This document shows positions 6,501 through 11,968 of a stretch of DNA of 11,968 nt, piece after piece. The DNA comes from Bacteroidia bacterium (GTDB taxonomy: Bacteria; Bacteroidota; Bacteroidia; Cytophagales; Cyclobacteriaceae): contig JAENVX010000147.1 of assembly GCA_016650355.1 (NCBI GenBank), positions 1 through 11,968 on the forward strand, in the 5' to 3' direction. A program made the translations under genes and the position numbers. Position 1 is the stretch's first letter. Each line of letters begins with the position of its first letter. The notes beneath the pieces are model-generated. The model was not told where the DNA came from. It saw only the letters and a program-made list of their open reading frames with translations, and did no database searches.

Positions 6501-8948
6501 TCAATACCTATTATCCTTTTTTTCTTTTAAGCTCAACCCTAGACATCCTATTACTACCAGGAGCAAAATCCAACTCGAGGCCATCGTCACTTTATCACCG
6601 ATTATATAAGGCAACGGTTCAAACTTAAATTCAATCACATGCTTGCCTGCCGGCACCTCTAGTGCACGTAATACATAATTTACTCGCAGAATAGGAACTT
6701 CTTTTCCGTCAATGGTTGCGTGCCATCCTTTCGGATAAAATATTTCTGAAAAAACAGCTAATCCATTTACTTCTGATTTGGATTCATATTTTAAAAATGG
6801 GGGCTTATTCTCTACTAATATTATCTGGCTTAGGCTATCAAATTCAAAAGGCAAAGTATTGAACCTGGATATATCAATCACCACAGTCTCCTTATTGCTT
6901 ATTTGACCAACCCTAATTAATTCTTCATTCGCTGAATTCACAGAAACTGTCTTCCGTGCAAACCATGCGTTGCCATATGCATAAGGATTGGAAATAACAT
7001 TTCCTGCTTCGGTTCCATATTGAAAATAGCGTGTGTTTAGCATGTTAAACACTCCAAATTTATTTAATGTCAATGTACCCTGTTGCGCATCATTGATTAG
7101 TTGTTCTTGCTGAAGACTAATACACGAATCGTACAACTCCTGATATCGTTTAATACGCACCCCATGGTATCCCCCCAATGAATTATGAAAATTCGATGTC
7201 CGGGCATCGTAAAAATTTGTCAGATTTAATACACGATAAACCCCCTTGTCTTTTGATATGTCTTGTGATGATGGAGATACCTCAAGGTTCATGTTAGCCC
7301 GCTTGCGCTGATAGTCTTCCTTGGAAAAGTATCGAGAATCTACTACCGCTATATCGGTTACCACCATAATGGAGAGAAATGCAAAAAAACCGAAGAGGGA
7401 AATTTTCTTGGGCACATTTAGATAGAGCAAAATAAAAATAGAAAAGATAAAGGCCACAGAGCGAAACGCATCGCTTCGCAACATTGATTTACGATCGGCA
7501 TGTAACGCATTCGTAAACCAGGTCGGCAGTTGCCCTTCAAATGATCTTGAAAAACTAAACATATCGGCACTTACAAAAAATAGTAAGCAGGCGCCCCCTG
7601 TTACGCCAAAAGCAATCAGCAGCTTTCGCTTAATATCTTTCGTCAATTCACTTTGCAAAGTCCGCTCTAAGCCAAGCATGCCAAGCAAGGGCATTGAAAA
7701 GAAAACAATAACCATAGCAAATGTTACCGACCGGAATTTGTTATAGCCAGGCAGGTAGTCGAAAAGAAAGTAGTTGAAAGCTTCAAAATTACTTCCCCAG
7801 CTAAGCATAATGGCGAAAACACTTACAGATACCAACCACCAAACATATTTTCTCTCAGCTAACAGTATTCCAGCCACGAAAAGAAAAACTATGATAGATC
7901 CTGCATAGTAAGGTGCTGAGAGTGGCTGGGCACCCCAGTAAGGAGAGGTGTATTGTGCTAATTGGTTGGCCAGATTCTCATCTCGAGATTGCGTGAGTGC
8001 CTGATAGGTTTTACTATCTTGGTCATTAACCAAAGCTTGCGAACTGCTACCACCATAAAAGTTAGGAACGAGCGCAGTGATGGGCTCGAAGAGGCCGTTG
8101 CTATAGGCAAATGCGTAGCTTTTTGGTAACCCTGATCCGTATGTATCGGATGAGGTAGTAACCAAATCTGATTTCCCACGTGTTGAATATTTACTGTATT
8201 CTGTAATAGCCCATAAAGGACCTAAATAGGTTGCAACGGCCAGCAAGGCAGCTATTGAAAGTACACATAAGGTCTTAATCAAGTCTTTAACACCCTTATC
8301 TCGTATAACCTCCACAAGTTGTATCAATCCATAAGCTCCAACGATGATAAGAAGGTAGTACGTTATCTGCGCATGACTTTCGCGCATATGCAACGCCAAG
8401 CCGGCAGCCGTTACACCAAATCCTAAAATCCTTCTATTCGTAAATGCCAGATGTATCCCTGCCATTACTAATGGCATAAATGCAATAGCCCCAATGCGTG
8501 CATTGTGCCCCGCTGAAAGCCCGATAATCATATACGAAGACAAACCAAAAGCAAGAGCCCCTGCTATGGCAAGATAAGGTCTGATCTTAAAGACGAGTAA
8601 TAATATATAATAGCAAACAAATGCTAAAAATATATTGGTTATAGGATGTGGCAAAAAAAGAGAAAGGACTCGCTTCATTCCAGAAATTACACCATCACTC
8701 CAATCCAGATTGACCAAGTAAGCAGGCATGCCACTAAACATGGAGTTGGACCACAAACCTTCCTCACCCGTTGCTGCCCTATAATCACGAAGCTCCTTAC
8801 TGCCCCACAAAAACTGGGTAATGTCATTCTGATCTATGGCCTTGTTTTCAAAAAAAATAGGCCTAAAGAAAAAAATAGTGACTAAAAGAAAAACAAGTAC
8901 AGCCAAGATATGTGGCCAAACATCTGCTTTAAAATTGATTTTTTTCAT
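6501..8948 (-). CDS. YfhO-family multi-spanning membrane protein
   Basis: An 815-residue inner-membrane protein of the YfhO family, which has a GT-C-like fold. In Bacillus subtilis YfhO has been linked to glycosylation of lipoteichoic acid; Bacteroidota lack that polymer, so the substrate here is unknown. The N-terminal helix (about 10-33) leads to an extracytoplasmic loop with an acidic QNDITQF segment typical of GT-C proteins. A series of helices follows, with the conserved GLSAGHNARIGAIAFMPLV and ESHAQITYYLLI blocks. Further helices continue to about residue 560. A soluble domain follows (about 570-780), ending in the family block FYPKGWHATIDGKEVPILRVN, where a bound residue or sugar may be handled. 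A final helix sits at about 783-803. The start codon follows an AT-rich leader (ATAAATTAATAA) with no Shine-Dalgarno sequence. It is 92 bases downstream of the TauE/SafE gene and 38 bases before the helicase. Confidence 0.9.
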   Translation of the reverse strand: MKKINFKADVWPHILAVLVFLLVTIFFFRPIFFENKAIDQNDITQFLWGSKELRDYRAATGEEGLWSNSMFSGMPAYLVNLDWSDGVISGMKRVLSLFLPHPITNIFLAFVCYYILLLVFKIRPYLAIAGALAFGLSSYMIIGLSAGHNARIGAIAFMPLVMAGIHLAFTNRRILGFGVTAAGLALHMRESHAQITYYLLIIVGAYGLIQLVEVIRDKGVKDLIKTLCVLSIAALLAVATYLGPLWAITEYSKYSTRGKSDLVTTSSDTYGSGLPKSYAFAYSNGLFEPITALVPNFYGGSSSQALVNDQDSKTYQALTQSRDENLANQLAQYTSPYWGAQPLSAPYYAGSIIVFLFVAGILLAERKYVWWLVSVSVFAIMLSWGSNFEAFNYFLFDYLPGYNKFRSVTFAMVIVFFSMPLLGMLGLERTLQSELTKDIKRKLLIAFGVTGGACLLFFVSADMFSFSRSFEGQLPTWFTNALHADRKSMLRSDAFRSVAFIFSIFILLYLNVPKKISLFGFFAFLSIMVVTDIAVVDSRYFSKEDYQRKRANMNLEVSPSSQDISKDKGVYRVLNLTNFYDARTSNFHNSLGGYHGVRIKRYQELYDSCISLQQEQLINDAQQGTLTLNKFGVFNMLNTRYFQYGTEAGNVISNPYAYGNAWFARKTVSVNSANEELIRVGQISNKETVVIDISRFNTLPFEFDSLSQIILVENKPPFLKYESKSEVNGLAVFSEIFYPKGWHATIDGKEVPILRVNYVLRALEVPAGKHVIEFKFEPLPYIIGDKVTMASSWILLLVVIGCLGLSLKEKKDNRY

Positions 8949-9040
8949 TTATTAATTTATGAAGGCGCAAAATAGGAAGGATTGATCAAAAGGTAAGGAA
9001 TTTTCGAAGTGTCCTTATAACTCTTCTCCAAATTGAATTC

Positions 9041-9796
9041 CTAAATATGGTCTTTTAGAATATTCAGACCAGCTACTAAGATTACAACAGCTGTAATTCG
9101 TTTTATATAGAGAGGATTAAATTGCTGTGCGCCTAATCGTGAACCGATCTGTCCACCAACAAAAACAGCTATCAAAAGAGGAAGCACCAATTTCCAATTC
9201 AGATCTGGCACGCCCCGATTGAATTGGCCGGCCAGACCTCCAATGGAATTAACAAGAATGAATACACTGGCAAGGGCTGATATTCTTTTGGCATCAGACC
9301 ATCGGAAAATGTGCAGAATGGGCGAAAGAAAAATTCCTCCTCCGATACCTACCAACCCTGAAAGTAAACCGATGACAGAACCGAGCGTAATTTTCACAAC
9401 ATTTGATTCAGTAACAATCGGCTCTTTGTCGTTAGCAATATCTTCTGGCTGAAACCACAGAAGAAAGGGAACTACCAGTAGTGTAAAGCCCAGCAGTATA
9501 AAAAAAGTATTCTCTTTAATCGGCCAAAATCCCCCGATAAACGCCATCGGAATACTACTCACAAAATATGGCCAAATTTCCCTTAAGAAAATCTTTCCTT
9601 CTTTATAAAAAATAATTACCCCACCTGTCACTACAATGATATTGCAAAACAAAGCTGTTGAACGAATAACCGGAAACGCTAAAGCAAAAATGGGAAGTGC
9701 CAGTAAGGCCAGGTAACTGGACCCGCCACCAAACCCAACGGATGAATAGATCAGCGCAATAAAGAAAAAGGAAAAGAGAAGAATGTAGAATTCCAT
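9041..9796 (-). CDS. TauE/SafE-family sulfite or anion exporter
   Basis: A 251-residue inner-membrane protein of the TauE/SafE (DUF81) family, whose characterised members export sulfite, sulfoacetate or related organosulfur anions. It shows the family's internal duplication: the glycine-rich motif SSVGFGGGSSYLALL at 18-32 in the first half is echoed by GLVGIGGGIFLSPIL at about 146-160 in the second, each followed by hydrophobic helices (about seven or eight in all). The ATG at 9796 (MEFYILLFSFFF) is preferred to an in-frame TTG at 9805. It follows moaA by 38 bases on the same strand, so they may be cotranscribed. Many sulfite-oxidising enzymes need the molybdenum cofactor whose synthesis MoaA starts, so a sulfite role is reasonable, but the substrate cannot be read from sequence. 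Confidence 0.9.
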   Translation of the reverse strand: MEFYILLFSFFFIALIYSSVGFGGGSSYLALLALPIFALAFPVIRSTALFCNIIVVTGGVIIFYKEGKIFLREIWPYFVSSIPMAFIGGFWPIKENTFFILLGFTLLVVPFLLWFQPEDIANDKEPIVTESNVVKITLGSVIGLLSGLVGIGGGIFLSPILHIFRWSDAKRISALASVFILVNSIGGLAGQFNRGVPDLNWKLVLPLLIAVFVGGQIGSRLGAQQFNPLYIKRITAVVILVAGLNILKDHI

Positions 9797-9834
9797 AATC
9801 AACAATTAAACGAATTTCCGATTAACATTGATCG

Positions 9835-10833
9835 CTATCCCCCAATTGTCGACATGGATTCTGAAACGGAATGAAACTTTCGATTTTGTTCTGCTTCAAA
9901 TCCATCTTTTGGTCTGCTGGAAAAGGCCATTAATAATTGCGCTTTAACTTCTGCATCGCCTAAGCCTGCCCTCAGCAAATCTCTAATGTTCAAAACGCCA
10001 TCATCGTAAAGGCAGGTCTTGAGTACGCCTTGTGCAGTAATACGAATGCGATTGCAACTTCCACAAAATGTTCTGCTAAAGGCAGCGATAATTCCAACAT
10101 TTCCCTTGAAGCCAGGCACCTTGTAATGGTAGGCAGTAGAGTTCTCTTCGTCTTGAATTTTTTGGATATCTGGAAATTCTTTTTGAATGTGCTCTAAAAT
10201 CTTTTTATACGTCCAGGTTAATGATGCATAATGATTGCCTTCACCGTTAAACGGCATTTCTTCAATAAATCGAACAGACACGTTTTGTTCTTTCGTAAGT
10301 TCAACCAAGGAATTAATATCTTGAATATTTTTTCCATCCATCACTACTGTGTTGATCTTCACCGGTATCTTATGGTCCAACAAAGATTGCAACGTCTCAC
10401 GTGTTTTAACAAACTCGTCTCTTCGCGTGATCATTTTAAATCGGTCGCGGTCCAGCGTATCGAGGCTCAGGTTAACTGACGCGATGCCCAGTTGCTTCAA
10501 CTCAGGGATATGCTGGCCCGTAAGGATTCCATTAGTGGTAAGATGAACATCCTTAATACCCTCAATCTGAACAATTTTCCGGATTAACTGCATGAGGTCT
10601 GTCCTCACAAATGGTTCGCCACCGGTCAGCCGTATCTTAGTAATGCCCATCTGGGCAAGCATGGTCACCAGCTTTTCAATTTCTTCGAATGTTAGCAACT
10701 CTTTTTTCGGAAGATATTTGATCCCTTCCTCAGGCATGCAATAGAAACACCGAAGGTTACACCGATCTGTTACTGCGAGTCGCAAATAACTTATGGGCCT
10801 GCCATGGTTATCAAAAAGTTGATTCGTTGCCAT
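9835..10833 (-). CDS. moaA: GTP 3',8-cyclase MoaA (molybdenum cofactor biosynthesis)
   Basis: A 332-residue radical-SAM enzyme that rearranges GTP to 3',8-cyclo-7,8-dihydro-GTP, which MoaC converts to cyclic pyranopterin monophosphate, the first step of molybdenum cofactor synthesis. The N-terminal 4Fe-4S cluster binds S-adenosylmethionine through C25, C29 and C32 (DRCNLRCFYCMPEEG). GGEP at 71-74 is the SAM-binding motif. The C-terminal cluster that positions GTP uses C257, C260 and C274 in FCGSCNRIRITAQGVLKTC, with R262 and R264 as the GTP-contacting arginines. The chain ends in Gly-Gly (331-332), the double-glycine tail needed for MoaA activity. Length matches the family (about 330). The start at 10833 is 7-18 bases downstream of a good Bacteroidota promoter, giving a short leader. 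No moaC, moaE or moeA is nearby, so the pathway is split over other loci. Confidence 0.97.
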   Translation of the reverse strand: MATNQLFDNHGRPISYLRLAVTDRCNLRCFYCMPEEGIKYLPKKELLTFEEIEKLVTMLAQMGITKIRLTGGEPFVRTDLMQLIRKIVQIEGIKDVHLTTNGILTGQHIPELKQLGIASVNLSLDTLDRDRFKMITRRDEFVKTRETLQSLLDHKIPVKINTVVMDGKNIQDINSLVELTKEQNVSVRFIEEMPFNGEGNHYASLTWTYKKILEHIQKEFPDIQKIQDEENSTAYHYKVPGFKGNVGIIAAFSRTFCGSCNRIRITAQGVLKTCLYDDGVLNIRDLLRAGLGDAEVKAQLLMAFSSRPKDGFEAEQNRKFHSVSESMSTIGG

Positions 10834-10850
10834 TCAATCGCTAAGATCGA

Positions 10851-10879
10851 CAAAAATATTCGTACTAGTTAAACTCAAA
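10851..10879 (-). promoter_or_regulatory. Bacteroidota-type -33/-7 promoter of moaA
   Basis: On the minus strand TTTG (10879-10876) is followed after 17 bases by TATTTTTG (10858-10851), an exact match to the Bacteroidota -7 consensus TAnnTTTG. The spacing lies at the short end of the range described for the phylum. Transcription would begin around 10845, about ten bases before the moaA ATG at 10833. The region is shared with the divergent cysteine desulfurase gene. Confidence 0.5.
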
Positions 10880-10935
10880 AAAAGCTATTCTTGTTCAATG
10901 TACAGTTATCTTTAACATTCTGTATTTACTTTTCA

Positions 10936-11968
10936 ATGTCACTACCCATAGAATCTCTTAAATCTTACTTTCCGATTTTCACGCATCGGCCTGAATTGGT
11001 CTACCTGGACAGTGCCGCCACGTCACAAAAGCCTTCGTCAGTTGTTCAGTCCATTACAAATTTTTACGAAAAAGAAAACGCAAACGTGCATCGTGGGCTT
11101 TATGAATTGTCTTCCAAAGCAACTCAACGGTACGAGGATGTTCGTAACAAAGTGGGCAGCCTAATAGGAGCCAACAGTACGAATATTGCCTTTACTAAAG
11201 GCACCACAGAATCAATAAACATCGTTGCCCAGTGTTACTTAAAAAAGAATTTAAAAGCCGGAGACAAAGTGCTGATCTCCGCCATGGAGCACCATGCTAA
11301 TCTTATCCCCTGGCAGCAAGTTTGTAAGCAAACTGGTGCCTCGCTGGAAATTATTCCCGTCAATGACCAAGGCGAATTGGTGCTCGATGGATTAAAAAGC
11401 CTATTAGCCGAACGAACAAAACTTGTAGCAATAACCCACATTTCGAATGTGTTGGGAACAATAAACCCTGTAGAAGAAATTATCTCTGCTGCTCATAAAA
11501 TAAACATTCCAGTTTTAATTGATGGAGCTCAAAGTGTTGGTCATATGCCAGTTGATGTAAAAAAAATGGATGTGGACTTTCTGGTTTTTTCTTCCCACAA
11601 AATGTTTGGCCCATTCGGCACGGGCATTTTGTATTGCAAAGAAGAATTTACGCAACAACTTGATCCATTCAATTATGGTGGAGGCAGCATTAAAAATGTA
11701 CAGTTTGCTGAAACAGAGTTTTTGGATTTCCCCCATAATCTTGAAGCCGGCACCACCAACATAGCTGGCATAATAGGATTGGGTACAGCGATCGATTTTA
11801 TTCAGCAATTGGATTTGGTTGAAACCTTCAATCACGAAAGAAAATTAAGCGCCTATTTTAAGGAAAGAGCAAGTACGCTAGCACAAATCCAATTCGTGGG
11901 TGAACCAAAGAATTTTAACGGTATCGTTTCCTTTCTGGTAAAGAATATACATCCTCACGATGTGGCTA
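10936..11968 (+). CDS. SufS/CsdA-type cysteine desulfurase (cut by window edge)
   Basis: A PLP-dependent class V aminotransferase-fold enzyme of the group II cysteine desulfurases, which take sulfur from cysteine to give alanine and an enzyme persulfide. The visible part is 344 codons of about 400-410. The opening VYLDSAATSQKP and NANVHRG are SufS-like. H119 in MEHHAN should stack on PLP, D196 in DGAQSVGH should contact the pyridine nitrogen, and the Schiff-base lysine is K222 in SSHKMFGP; these run four residues behind the E. coli SufS numbering. EAGTTNIAG also fits. The persulfide-bearing cysteine lies beyond the window. It departs from typical SufS in GPFGTG (usually GPTGIG) and GGGSIKNV (usually GGGEMI), so it may be a paralogue rather than the Suf-operon enzyme; hence no symbol. 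Divergent from moaA; a sulfur role in cofactor synthesis is possible. Confidence 0.9.
   Translation, partial: MSLPIESLKSYFPIFTHRPELVYLDSAATSQKPSSVVQSITNFYEKENANVHRGLYELSSKATQRYEDVRNKVGSLIGANSTNIAFTKGTTESINIVAQCYLKKNLKAGDKVLISAMEHHANLIPWQQVCKQTGASLEIIPVNDQGELVLDGLKSLLAERTKLVAITHISNVLGTINPVEEIISAAHKINIPVLIDGAQSVGHMPVDVKKMDVDFLVFSSHKMFGPFGTGILYCKEEFTQQLDPFNYGGGSIKNVQFAETEFLDFPHNLEAGTTNIAGIIGLGTAIDFIQQLDLVETFNHERKLSAYFKERASTLAQIQFVGEPKNFNGIVSFLVKNIHPHDVA

Noticed and set aside
10231..10546. Two overlapping plus-strand open frames
   Set aside because: They lie antisense within moaA and have no recognisable features.
11235..11835. Two minus-strand open frames of 68 and 106 codons
   Set aside because: They are antisense to the cysteine desulfurase, whose catalytic motifs fix the plus-strand frame.

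Overview
The window looks like chromosomal DNA of a Bacteroidota bacterium, probably of the order Cytophagales. Supporting signs are a large MacB/FtsX-type permease with no ATPase domain, a YfhO-family membrane protein of about 815 residues, a Pif1-like helicase with a C-terminal helix-turn-helix tail, AT-rich leaders without Shine-Dalgarno sequences, and a -33/-7 promoter of the Bacteroidota type in front of moaA. No database search was possible, so the placement is inference. Seven protein-coding genes are supported. No RNA gene, CRISPR array, insertion sequence or prophage was found.

Layout. Positions 1-732 (minus strand) hold the N-terminal 244 codons of galactokinase, cut by the window edge. 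Positions 733-1145 are a roughly 410-base non-coding spacer. It carries a candidate sigma-54 (RpoN) promoter and two dyad sites upstream of it, which would serve the next gene, a two-module MacB/FtsX permease (1146-3632, plus). A small Uma2-family PD-(D/E)XK nuclease gene (3678-4223, plus) follows. Next come four minus-strand genes; in transcription order they are moaA (10833-9835), a TauE/SafE anion exporter (9796-9041), a YfhO-family protein (8948-6501) and a Pif1-like helicase (6462-4246). The gaps between them are 38, 92 and 38 bases, so one transcript is possible but unproven. From 10936 to the right edge a SufS/CsdA-type cysteine desulfurase is read divergently from moaA across a 102-base shared intergenic region.

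How the genes may work together. The right third has a sulfur and molybdenum theme: MoaA starts molybdenum-cofactor synthesis, a cysteine desulfurase can supply sulfur for the cofactor's dithiolene, and a TauE/SafE protein could export sulfite or a related anion. The remaining genes (Leloir galactose metabolism, an envelope permease, a nuclease, a helicase and a YfhO membrane protein) look like ordinary, functionally unrelated neighbours.

No clear novel system, defence island or mobile element is visible. The observations most worth following up are the sigma-54-like regulatory region ahead of the permease, the divergent cysteine desulfurase beside moaA, and the helicase-HTH architecture.
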